A stretch of 64,000 bases of DNA from Sphingomonas sp. (GTDB taxonomy: Bacteria > Pseudomonadota > Alphaproteobacteria > Sphingomonadales > Sphingomonadaceae). The notes under the pieces were generated by a model, which ran no database searches, was not told the DNA's origin, and saw only the letters and a program-made list of their open reading frames with translations. The position numbers and the translations under genes were made by a program. Positions within the stretch are counted from its first letter, which is position 1. Every line of letters starts with the position of its first letter. Location of the stretch: NCBI RefSeq assembly GCF_003248515.1, contig NZ_QFOB01000006.1:346483-410482 (forward strand), read 5' to 3'. Below, one piece after another: positions 43,551 through 51,748 of the stretch.

Positions 43551-45163
43551 CCAAGATCGCCAATCCGATCCTTCCCGGCTTCAATCCCGATCCCTCGATC
43601 GTGCGGGTCGGCGACGATATCTACATCGCGACATCCACCTTCGAATGGTATCCCGGCGTCCAGATCCACCACTCGCGGGATCTGGTGAACTGGCGGCTCG
43701 TATCGCGTCCGCTGGTGCGGGCCAGCCAGCTCGACATGCGCGGCACCCCGGACAGCTGCGGCGTCTGGGCGCCGGACCTGAGCTATGCCGACGGGCGATT
43801 TCACCTGATCTATACGGACGTCAAACGTTATGGGCGCACGACTGCTGCAGGCGCGTCCGGCGCCTCGCTGCGCGATTTCCACAACTACTGGGTTCATTGC
43901 GATACGATCGACGGCGAGTGGAGTGACCCCGTCCACCTGAACAGCAGTGGCTTCGATCCCGCCCTGTTTCATGACGACGACGGGCGCAGCTACCTCCTGA
44001 ACATGCTCTGGGATCACCGCCCCGGCCGCAATCGTTTCGCAGGCATCGTCATCCAGGAGATGGATCTGCGCAGCGGCGCCCTGCTCGGGGAGCGGCGCAC
44101 CATCTTCGTGGGCACGGACCTGGGCTTCACGGAAGGCCCCCATCTCTACAAGCGCGATGGCTGGTATCACCTGCTCGTCGCCGAAGGCGGCACCGGCTGG
44201 AATCACGCCGTGACGATGGCGCGCGCGCGATCGATCGAAGGGCCTTATGAAATCCATCCCGATGGACCAGTTCTGACAGCCAAGGACAAGCCACTGTCCC
44301 CGATCCAGCGATCAGGCCACGCCGATCTCGTCGATCTGCCTGACGGTGAGACATGGATGGCCTATCTCTGCGGCCGTCCGCTGCCCTCGCGCGGGCGATG
44401 CGTGATGGGTCGCGAGACAGCCATCCAGCCGATGCGCTGGGGCGAAGACGGCTGGCTTCGCACCGTGGAAGGAGATGCCGCGCCGGCCCCCGCGCCGAAT
44501 GCCCCCGCCCTGCCGGCAGCGCCGTGGCCCGCCCCCGCCAGCCACGACGATTTCGACGGCCCCGATCTGCCCGTCACGCTGCAATGGCTGCGCACCCCGC
44601 ATGCGGATCGCCTGTTCAGCCTCACCGCGCGCCCGGGGCATCTGCGGCTATATGGCCGGGAAACGATCGGAAGCCTGCACGAGCAGGCACTCGTCGCGCG
44701 GCGGCAGACCAGCTGGAAATATCGCGCGGAATGCGTGCTGGATTGCACCCCGATCAATTTCCAGCAGCAGGCGGGCCTCGTCTGCTACTATAATTCCACC
44801 AAGCTTCACTATCTGTTCGTCTCGCATGACGATCCGGACGGACGCCATCTGCAGGTCATGTCGATCCTGCCTGATCAGGTTCAGGGCGATGTTTTCGGCC
44901 CTCGCATCCCCATCGAGGGGGGCCGCATCTCGTTGGCGGCGGCGGTCGATCATCACATCCTGCGCTTCGGATATCGAACCGAGACGATGACGGATTGGTG
45001 CTGGCTACCGCAGGCGCTGGACGCATCGGCGCTATCGGACGAAGCCACCCTGCCCGGCCTTGCGAATTTTACGGGTGCCTTCGTGGGCATGGCCTGCCAG
45101 GACATGGGCGGGCTCGCAATGGCCGCCGATTTCGACAGCTTCAGCTACGTCGATCTACCCTGA
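43547..45163 (+). CDS. xynB: GH43 beta-xylosidase (XynB type), cytosolic
   Basis: This 538-residue protein has no signal peptide. The five-bladed propeller opens with NPILPGFNPDPSIVRVGDD (Asp15 as base), has FDPALFHDDDGR (pKa-modulating Asp) and FTEGPHLYK (Glu as acid). A C-terminal beta-sandwich with QQQAGLVCYYN follows, as in GH43 subfamily 11. It hydrolyses xylobiose and short xylo-oligomers inside the cell. It is coupled translationally to the MFS transporter, implying that uptake and cleavage are linked. Confidence 0.93.
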   Translation: MTKIANPILPGFNPDPSIVRVGDDIYIATSTFEWYPGVQIHHSRDLVNWRLVSRPLVRASQLDMRGTPDSCGVWAPDLSYADGRFHLIYTDVKRYGRTTAAGASGASLRDFHNYWVHCDTIDGEWSDPVHLNSSGFDPALFHDDDGRSYLLNMLWDHRPGRNRFAGIVIQEMDLRSGALLGERRTIFVGTDLGFTEGPHLYKRDGWYHLLVAEGGTGWNHAVTMARARSIEGPYEIHPDGPVLTAKDKPLSPIQRSGHADLVDLPDGETWMAYLCGRPLPSRGRCVMGRETAIQPMRWGEDGWLRTVEGDAAPAPAPNAPALPAAPWPAPASHDDFDGPDLPVTLQWLRTPHADRLFSLTARPGHLRLYGRETIGSLHEQALVARRQTSWKYRAECVLDCTPINFQQQAGLVCYYNSTKLHYLFVSHDDPDGRHLQVMSILPDQVQGDVFGPRIPIEGGRISLAAAVDHHILRFGYRTETMTDWCWLPQALDASALSDEATLPGLANFTGAFVGMACQDMGGLAMAADFDSFSYVDLP

Positions 45164-45171
45164 GAACCCGA

Positions 45172-45201
45172 CTGGACATGCGCGGACGAGCGCATGTCCA
45201 G
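45172..45201 (+). terminator. Hairpin after GH43 xylosidase
   Basis: A perfect 12-bp stem, CTGGACATGCGC with GCGCATGTCCAG around GGACGA, starts 9 bp after the stop codon. There is no T-run. Confidence 0.6.
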
Positions 45202-45446
45202 ATGCCCTCTGAAATCGAAAAGCTCGTGGGGTTGCGCGATCCATCGGCAAGCCGGGGCTGCCTCATAAAGATCGCCTCTCCGTCAGCGTGATAACGTGCT
45301 CGCCACACTCTTTCGAGAGGGCGATGCCTCAGCACGGCAGGGCATGTTCGCCTGCACATCCTTTCCATCCCGGCAATCGTGGGAGCGGATACACGCAGCT
45401 CTGCCGGATCGTTGGCTCCCGGCCCGCGCGACGCTTTGGACGCCCT

Positions 45447-45486
45447 CCAAAAAGAATGGCGGCACTCCCTTTCAGGAGCGCCGCCA
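45447..45486 (-). terminator. Terminator of the arabinoxylan TonB receptor
   Basis: Read on the minus strand, TGGCGGCGCTCCT pairs with AGGGAGTGCCGCCA (minor mismatch) and is followed by TTCTTTTT. It is 15 bp past the receptor stop codon and is a good intrinsic terminator. Confidence 0.8.
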
Positions 45487-45500
45487 GTGGGAGGAAAGGC

Positions 45501-48473
45501 TTAAAGGCTGAAGCGGATGCCGGCCCGATAAACCCGCCCGAGAATGTCGTAGAGCGACGGGCTCGGGAAACCGGGGAGGTAAGGCGGCGACTGATCCAGC
45601 AGATTGTCGACCTTGAAATAGGCCGTGATGTTCGGAAGGATCTTATAGGATCCACCGATATCCAGATAGAACGAACCCTTGATGTGGTTGTTGCTGATCG
45701 TCGGGTGCTGGCTCGTGGAAACCGGGCAACCCGTCTGGCACTCGATATAATTGTTGTTGTACTTGCCATCCGAGAACCAGCGCTGCTGGACGAGGAACGA
45801 CCATTTGTCGGTCTCGTAGGTCTGGATCGTCAGGAACTTCCAGTTCGGCGTGCCACCGATGTTCACACCGGCCGAGTCGTTCGGAATCGTGCCGGGCAGG
45901 CCGGTGTCGCTCACATATTTGATGATATGCGTCGCCAGACCACGCAGCGTCAGCGATCCATCCAGACCGAGCGGCCGCCGCCAGCGATAGCTGCCCTCGA
46001 TATCGAAGCCTTCCGTCTTGATCGATGCGAAGTTGAACGACTGCACATTGACGTAATTCGGCCCGCTCGTGTTGTTCAGATTGAACGAGTTGCAGACCTG
46101 CGGAAGGATCCCCTGGAAACAGAAGTTCACGATATCGTTGGCGCCAAGGCCGCTGATCACGTCCTTGATCTTGATCGTGTAGTAATCGAACGACAAGCTG
46201 AAGCCCGGCAGCCAGGACGGATTGGAGAGTACCGCACCGACCGAGGTGTTCCGCGCCAGTTCCGGCGTGAGCGCCGGATTGCCCAGCGCATTCTGGATCA
46301 CCAGAACGTTCACGTTGCGGAAGGGATCGAAGAAGTTCGGCAGCGTCGTCGTGACGGGGGCCGCGAACAGCTCCGAAAGGTTCGGCGCACGCACGTCGCG
46401 CGACGTGGTGGCGCGCAGGCGGAAGCCGTTCAGCGGCGTATCCCAGGTGCCGCCGACCTTCCATGCCCACACTGTGCCGGAGGTGCTGTAATCGGTCACG
46501 CGGGCCGCAGCGTTGAGGTTGGCACGGCCGATCTTCTCGCCATCGAACAGCGGCAGGTTCGCCTCGAAGAAGGCTTCCTTCACGCTATAGGAGCCGGTGC
46601 CGTTCTTGTAGTTGCCGGCATACCAGTTGTTGCCGCTGTCGAGCAGGGTCGGATCCGCCGGATAACTGGAATCATACGGCGTACCGGAGATCCCCGCCTG
46701 ATCGAGGATACCGTTGCCGTAGGCATCGGCGCGAACCTTGTAATATTCGTGCCGATATTCCGCGCCGAACGCGATCGCGAGCGGACCGGCCCACAGATCG
46801 ACCGGCGAACCGGAAATGTTGAGGCTGACGACGTCCTGCGTCTGCCGGGTCCGCTGGTACGGCCCCTTCTCAGGCTGCACATAGGCCTTCGCCGAGGCGG
46901 AAGGGGTGGCACCGCTGAAGATGTTGATCGGCTGGCAGCCATTCGCCCGCGCCACCGGATCCGCGCAGACGATCACGCCATTCAGGCTGATCGCGTTGAT
47001 CGCCTGATTGAAGCGCCGCGTGAGCATGATCTCGCTGACGTCGATCGCGGTCTTGTTGATGCCGCGCTCGTAATAGGTGTCATAATTCCAGTCCGTCCCG
47101 AACACCGGCACCTTACCCTTGGCGCCAGCCACGAACCGATACTGGCGCCGATCCGTGTGGACCTGCGTGTTCGGCAGGATGGCGACGCTGGTGCCGTACT
47201 GGAAGCTCGTGATGCCGGCCGTGGCGCAGGCGGCCGAAACGGAGGCGGGCAGGAAGGCGTTGCTGCACTGGATCGTCAGGTTGGGACGATTCTGACCGCT
47301 GATCGGCTGGTTCTGCGTCTTGACCTGCGCGATGTTCGCGGAGACGTAGAATTCGTTGTCGTCGGCGAAGTCGTAACCGATCCGGCCATAGCCGTTGTAA
47401 CGCTTCAGGCTCGATTGCAGTGTGCGGCCCGGATCCACATTGCCCGACAGATCGCCGCCGGAGCAGAAACCCGGAAGACAGCCGTTGACGGAGCCTGCGG
47501 CATTGCGCGCCGGCGTGCCGTTGGAACCATATTGGAATTGGAAGGGATTGCCCGCCGCATCGAAGGCGATGCCCTGGAGCGGACCGGACGTGATCAGGCC
47601 ATATTTGGTGTAGTTATACGGCTGGGCATAATCGACGACCACATATTGCGGGCGGCCATCGTTCAGAACGTTGCGGTTGACGACCGTGCGGTTGATGAAC
47701 CAGTCACGCCCGCCGCCCAGCTCCGTGCCGAAGCCGCCGGGGCCGACGCCCTTTTCGCGATCATATTCGCCGCTGACGACGACATGGAGGCGATTGTCCA
47801 TGAAGGCGTGGCCGTAGGCGCCCTGAACGAGAACGGTTTCGTTATCGTTGTAATTGGTGATGGCGCCCTGGACATTGCCCTTGATGCCTTCGAAATGCGT
47901 GTCGGTGATGAAGTTCACCACGCCGCCCACCGCGTCCGATCCGTAGGACGACGATGCGCCGCCATTGACGACATCGACGCGCTTGATCAGCAGCTGCGGG
48001 AAGAGGCTGACGTCCGGAACACCCGTCACGTTGGCGGCCACGACACGCTGGCCATCGAGCAGGGTCAGCGTGCGGATCGCGCCGAGACCACGCAGCGAGA
48101 AGGAGCTGAGGCCCTGCGCACCGCTGGACGTGCTGAACGTGTTCGTCGTGGTGCCGGTCGAGCCCTGCAGCGAAGGCAGCTGGGCGACGGTGGCGAAGAT
48201 GTTCGGCTGCGCGTTCGCGGCCAGCTGGTCCGCGCCGATCACCGAGGTGGGCGTCGGAGCCTGGAAGCCGCTCGTCGTGATGCGCGAACCGGTAACAACG
48301 ATATCCTGCGCGCGATCTTCACCGCCTGCCGCATCGGCAGCAGTCGCAGGCGCGGGGGCCGGTGCGGGCGCCGACTGGGCGAAAGCAGGCGCCGAAAGCG
48401 AACAGATCGCCATCGCACCGAGGCTCACAGCCCAGGCGGCCCGACTGCGGGCCCGAACAGATTTGTCTGACAT
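45501..48473 (-). CDS. TonB-dependent outer-membrane receptor of the arabinoxylan locus
   Basis: This 990-residue protein has a signal peptide (AICSLSAPAFAQ), an Ala/Pro linker, and a Ton box with plug (QDIVVTGSRITTSGFQAPTP, VDVVNGGASSSYGSDAVGGVVN). The barrel ends YRAGIRFSL. It probably imports arabinoxylan oligosaccharides; the ligand is inferred from the neighbours. The ATG at 48473 follows AAGGAGGGG. A regulon-B-like palindrome overlaps the first codons. It is the only TonB receptor in the pentose half of the window. Confidence 0.92.
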   Translation of the reverse strand: MSDKSVRARSRAAWAVSLGAMAICSLSAPAFAQSAPAPAPAPATAADAAGGEDRAQDIVVTGSRITTSGFQAPTPTSVIGADQLAANAQPNIFATVAQLPSLQGSTGTTTNTFSTSSGAQGLSSFSLRGLGAIRTLTLLDGQRVVAANVTGVPDVSLFPQLLIKRVDVVNGGASSSYGSDAVGGVVNFITDTHFEGIKGNVQGAITNYNDNETVLVQGAYGHAFMDNRLHVVVSGEYDREKGVGPGGFGTELGGGRDWFINRTVVNRNVLNDGRPQYVVVDYAQPYNYTKYGLITSGPLQGIAFDAAGNPFQFQYGSNGTPARNAAGSVNGCLPGFCSGGDLSGNVDPGRTLQSSLKRYNGYGRIGYDFADDNEFYVSANIAQVKTQNQPISGQNRPNLTIQCSNAFLPASVSAACATAGITSFQYGTSVAILPNTQVHTDRRQYRFVAGAKGKVPVFGTDWNYDTYYERGINKTAIDVSEIMLTRRFNQAINAISLNGVIVCADPVARANGCQPINIFSGATPSASAKAYVQPEKGPYQRTRQTQDVVSLNISGSPVDLWAGPLAIAFGAEYRHEYYKVRADAYGNGILDQAGISGTPYDSSYPADPTLLDSGNNWYAGNYKNGTGSYSVKEAFFEANLPLFDGEKIGRANLNAAARVTDYSTSGTVWAWKVGGTWDTPLNGFRLRATTSRDVRAPNLSELFAAPVTTTLPNFFDPFRNVNVLVIQNALGNPALTPELARNTSVGAVLSNPSWLPGFSLSFDYYTIKIKDVISGLGANDIVNFCFQGILPQVCNSFNLNNTSGPNYVNVQSFNFASIKTEGFDIEGSYRWRRPLGLDGSLTLRGLATHIIKYVSDTGLPGTIPNDSAGVNIGGTPNWKFLTIQTYETDKWSFLVQQRWFSDGKYNNNYIECQTGCPVSTSQHPTISNNHIKGSFYLDIGGSYKILPNITAYFKVDNLLDQSPPYLPGFPSPSLYDILGRVYRAGIRFSL
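48463..48473. promoter_or_regulatory. Possible regulon-B operator over the receptor start codon
   Basis: TTGTCTGACAT on the plus strand is identical to the 42300 site, but it coincides with the codons for Met-Ser-Asp-Lys. Either a translation-blocking operator or a coding coincidence would explain it. Confidence 0.35.
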
Positions 48474-48759
48474 TATCCCCTCCTTCAATTGAATGCTTCG
48501 GACAGGTCGCCCGAAAACCTCCACAATCCACTTGGCCGCGCCGTCATCGGAATCCCTTCGAGTCGGGTATTTCGCGACGGCCGTATCGAGGCCTCACCCT
48601 GTATCGAGTGATAAAACCACCGATTCTGGCCGATCCGGCTGGATCGATATGTTGGACAAATACCCAACTCGCCGCGCATTGCAACGCCCTGCCAAGGGCG
48701 AATGGTGCGAAAATCCGGCTATTTTGACAGACAAGGGGTGCCCGAAGCACAATGGCGGA

Positions 48760-49131
48760 CTAGCGTAACCGGACAGCAACAGGTGCCGCCCCGATCGGGC
48801 GTTCTTCATGCCGCCAGATCGGCAGGTGGCCGTTCAGAACGGCGGCAGGCAGCGCGGCGGCCTCGCAAAGGAAGCGGGTCCGCAGGGCCGGATAGCAATG
48901 CTCCAACTCCGGGGGCAGGAACGCGCGCCGCCCGGCCATCCCGTTTCGGCGCCGGTCCCCGATCCCGGTATCGCTTCCTTGGAGAGCGTCTCGACAGGCG
49001 CGAAGCCGCCCGGAAAGCACCCGGCGCGGCTCCGCCTTCACGCGTGCGCCAACGCCGAGGCTCGGTAACCAGCCAGCCCTGCCCGAGCAGCCGGAGCCGC
49101 CGTCAGCGGGCGACCGCCGCTTTCGTGACAT
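48760..49131 (-). CDS. Doubtful small open frame, unrecognised
   Basis: This 123-residue reading is very rich in Arg, Gly and Ala in its first half. Its second half is more protein-like (LPPELEHCYPALRTRFLCEAAALPAAVLNGHLPIW begins near residue 72, written here only in part as a landmark: ELEHCYPALRTRF). It has no good ribosome binding site, signal peptide or family I recognise. It could be the remains of a gene whose 5' part is lost, or simply non-coding DNA of high GC. Confidence 0.2.
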   Translation of the reverse strand: MSRKRRSPADGGSGCSGRAGWLPSLGVGARVKAEPRRVLSGRLRACRDALQGSDTGIGDRRRNGMAGRRAFLPPELEHCYPALRTRFLCEAAALPAAVLNGHLPIWRHEERPIGAAPVAVRLR

Positions 49132-49144
49132 GATCGGCTTGCGG

Positions 49145-49172
49145 GCCGCCCTTCCTTCAGCGGAAGGGCGGC
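49145..49172 (-). terminator. Hairpin ending the xyl operon
   Basis: GCCGCCCTTCC and GGAAGGGCGGC form a perfect 11-bp stem around TTCAGC, 8 bp past the xylose porter stop codon on the minus strand. The T-run is absent. Confidence 0.6.
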
Positions 49173-49179
49173 ATTCCGA

Positions 49180-50586
49180 TCAGCCGACCATGTCCTCCAG
49201 TTCCCGTCCGCGCGTTTCGTGCACCAGCGCCTTCACGAAGAAGAACGAAACCAGCGCCGCCAGCGCATAGCCGGAATAAGTGATCGCCAGGCCCGGCGCC
49301 ACGACGAGCGCCGGGAAGCTCACGCTGATCGCCGCGTTCGCGATCCACTGCGCGAAACCGGAAACGGCAAGGCCGGAGCCACGGATCTGGTTCGGGAACA
49401 TCTCGCCGAGCATGACCCACATGATCGGGCCCCAGCTGATGTTGAAGAAGATCACGTAGAGATTGGCCGCCACCAGCGCGATCACGCCATTGCTGCCCGG
49501 CAGGGCCACCCCTCCGTTCGCGCCCTCGATCGCGGTCGAGAACATCCATGCCACGATCGCGAGCGTCACGGTCATTCCGGCGGACCCGATCAGCAGCAGA
49601 GGCTTGCGGCCAACGCGATCGACAAGCGCCATCGCGGCGAAGCAGGCCCCGATCGAGAGAACGCCCGAAAGAATGTTGGTCTGAAGGGCATCCTGCTCGG
49701 AAAAGCCCACCGCTTCCCACAGGGTCGCGCCATAATAGAAGACGACGTTGATGCCGACGAGCTGCTGGAACACGGCGAGGCCGATGCCGGCCCAAAGGAT
49801 GGGCCTGATCTTCCCCGTCGCCTTGTCCACCAGATCGGACAGCTTGGGCCGGTGATGATCGCCCGCCAGGGACTCGCGAATCTCGCTGACCTTGCGGCGC
49901 GCCGTTTCCGGATCGAACAGGCGCGTCATCACCGCAACGGCATCCTCGTCCCGCCCCTTCACTACCAGATAGCGCGGGCTTTCCGGAATGCGCGTGAGCG
50001 CGACAAGATAGATGAAGGCGGGAATGCCCTGCAGCCAGAACATCCAGCGCCAGGCCGGCATATCGTACCAGAGCAGCGCGGTGGAGCCGCCCGCCACGCG
50101 CGCCAGCGCATAATTGGCGACGAACGCGCCCGTCAGGCCGGTGATGATCATCACCTGCTGGATGCTGGAGAGACGGCCACGGATGTTGGCGGGCGTCACC
50201 TCCGAAATATAGACGGGGGAGATCACGCTCGCAGCGCCGACGCCAAGGCCGCCAATGATGCGGGCGCAGATGAACATGGCGGATCCGGTCGCGGCCCCGG
50301 CCAGCAACGCGCTGACGAGGAACAGGGCGGCGGCGAGCATCATCACGCTGCGTCGCCCGATATTGTCGGCCAGACGGCCAGCGCCGAACGCACCGATGGC
50401 CGACCCGACGAGGATCGCGCCGACATTCACGCCGATGCCCAGCTCGCCCAGATCGAATGCCGCTTCCAGCCCCTTCTGGGTGCCGTTGATGACACCAGAA
50501 TCATAGCCGAACATGAAGCCGCCGATCGTGGCCACCGCCACGATCGAGCCGACAAAGGCCATGTTCACCCGTTCCGTTCCGCTCAC
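49180..50586 (-). CDS. xylE: Sugar-porter MFS transporter, D-xylose:H+ symporter type
   Basis: This 468-residue protein has 12 helices and the sugar-porter signatures FGYDSGVINGTQ, GRLADNIGRRS, RIPESPRYLVVKGR and DRVGRKPLL. QQLVGINVVFYYG is the substrate-site helix 7 motif of XylE/GLUT-type carriers. GTG start at 50586 with GGGGAG upstream. It is the last gene of the operon GH43-xylulokinase-xylose isomerase-transketolase-transaldolase, which makes D-xylose (or L-arabinose) the likely substrate. Confidence 0.9.
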   Translation of the reverse strand: MSGTERVNMAFVGSIVAVATIGGFMFGYDSGVINGTQKGLEAAFDLGELGIGVNVGAILVGSAIGAFGAGRLADNIGRRSVMMLAAALFLVSALLAGAATGSAMFICARIIGGLGVGAASVISPVYISEVTPANIRGRLSSIQQVMIITGLTGAFVANYALARVAGGSTALLWYDMPAWRWMFWLQGIPAFIYLVALTRIPESPRYLVVKGRDEDAVAVMTRLFDPETARRKVSEIRESLAGDHHRPKLSDLVDKATGKIRPILWAGIGLAVFQQLVGINVVFYYGATLWEAVGFSEQDALQTNILSGVLSIGACFAAMALVDRVGRKPLLLIGSAGMTVTLAIVAWMFSTAIEGANGGVALPGSNGVIALVAANLYVIFFNISWGPIMWVMLGEMFPNQIRGSGLAVSGFAQWIANAAISVSFPALVVAPGLAITYSGYALAALVSFFFVKALVHETRGRELEDMVG

Positions 50587-50635
50587 CTTCGGTCTCCCCT
50601 TTTATTGTCTTCGTGCGGATCCGCCGCCCTATCGG

Positions 50636-51748
50636 TCAGCCTGCCGATTGCAATCCCCGCAGCATCTCATCGAACGACGTCTTGAACGAGGCGATACCGT
50701 CGACGGTCAGTGTGGAAGTGACGGTCGCCAGATCGATGCCATGTTCCTTCAGTCCGGCGATCACCCGCTGTGCTTCCGCGACATCGCCCGGCAAGGTCGC
50801 GCTCACCTGCCCCTGCTCGCGGAAGGCGGCCAGCGTGGCGGGCGGCATCGTGTTCACGGTTTCAGGGCCGATCAGTTCGTCCACATAGAGCGTAGGGCTA
50901 TAAGTCGGATCCTTGGTTCCGGTCGAGGCCCACAGCAGCCGCTGCGGCATCGCGCTCGCCCGGGCCAGCGTCGCCCAATCCGACGAGGCGAGTATCTCTT
51001 CGAAGACCGCGTAGGCGAGCCTCGCATTCGCGATCGCCGCCTGCCCCCGCAGGGCGCGCAGCCGTTCCGCCTCCGCATCTCCGCCGGCGATGCGTCGATC
51101 GATTTCGCCATCGATCATCGCATCGATCCGGCTGACGAAGAAGCTCGCCACGCTGGCGATCCGGTCGATCGGTTTTCCGGCCCGCAGGCGCCGCGAAAGG
51201 CCGGTCATGTAGGCATCCGCCACGCGCCGATAGGCATCTACCGAGAAGAGCAACGTCACGTTGACGGAAAGCCCTTCCTCGATCAGCCGGCCCACCGCAA
51301 GTGCGCCCTCTTCCGTGCCCGGCACCTTGATCATCAGATTGGGTCGGTCGACCCGCTTCCAGAGATCCAGCGCCTCCCGCACCGTCGCCTCGGCATCACG
51401 CGCGAGACGGGGCGACACTTCCAGGCTCACATAGCCATCCCTAGCGGCCGTGGCGGCATAGACGCCCGCCAGCATGTCCGCCGCAGCGCGAATATCCTCG
51501 ATCGCCATCCGCTCGTAGCGAACGAGCGGATCGGCCATCCCCGGATCCCCGGCCATGGCCCGCAGATCGGCATCGTAGCTGCCACCCGGCGCCATCGCCT
51601 TCTGGAAGATGGCCGGATTGGAAGTGACGCCGGAAACGCCATCCTCCTCGATCAGCTTCGTCAATTCGCCACGATGCAGAAAGCCGCGTTCGACGAAATC
51701 GAGCCAGACGGAGGTGCCCGCCGCGGAAAGATCCTTCAGACGGCTCAC
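50636..51748 (-). CDS. tal: Transaldolase (about 370-residue type)
   Basis: This 370-residue protein has VSGVTSNPAIFQKA near the N-terminus and the Schiff-base lysine in NLMIKVPGTEEG. It belongs to the longer transaldolase group common in actinobacteria and some proteobacteria. It moves a dihydroxyacetone unit between sedoheptulose-7-phosphate and glyceraldehyde-3-phosphate. The start overlaps the transketolase stop (ATGA, 51745-51748). Having both non-oxidative pentose phosphate enzymes in the xyl operon supplies the extra flux needed after xylulose-5-phosphate. Confidence 0.95.
   Translation of the reverse strand: MSRLKDLSAAGTSVWLDFVERGFLHRGELTKLIEEDGVSGVTSNPAIFQKAMAPGGSYDADLRAMAGDPGMADPLVRYERMAIEDIRAAADMLAGVYAATAARDGYVSLEVSPRLARDAEATVREALDLWKRVDRPNLMIKVPGTEEGALAVGRLIEEGLSVNVTLLFSVDAYRRVADAYMTGLSRRLRAGKPIDRIASVASFFVSRIDAMIDGEIDRRIAGGDAEAERLRALRGQAAIANARLAYAVFEEILASSDWATLARASAMPQRLLWASTGTKDPTYSPTLYVDELIGPETVNTMPPATLAAFREQGQVSATLPGDVAEAQRVIAGLKEHGIDLATVTSTLTVDGIASFKTSFDEMLRGLQSAG

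Larger units (their letters stand above)
45164..45500. other. Convergent gap with two terminator hairpins
   Basis: These 337 bp separate the GH43 gene from the convergent TonB receptor gene. There is one hairpin for each side (45172-45201 and 45447-45486) and no supported gene between them. Confidence 0.6.
48474..49179. other. 706-bp gap with no confidently assigned gene
   Basis: This lies between the TonB receptor start and the end of the xylose porter gene. It holds the receptor promoter region, one doubtful open frame (48760-49131, minus) and a hairpin at 49145-49172. It may be a decayed gene or a long leader. Confidence 0.5.

Noticed and set aside
45288..48470. 1060-codon open frame opposite the arabinoxylan TonB receptor
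   Set aside because: Antisense shadow, as above; the receptor on the minus strand is complete.
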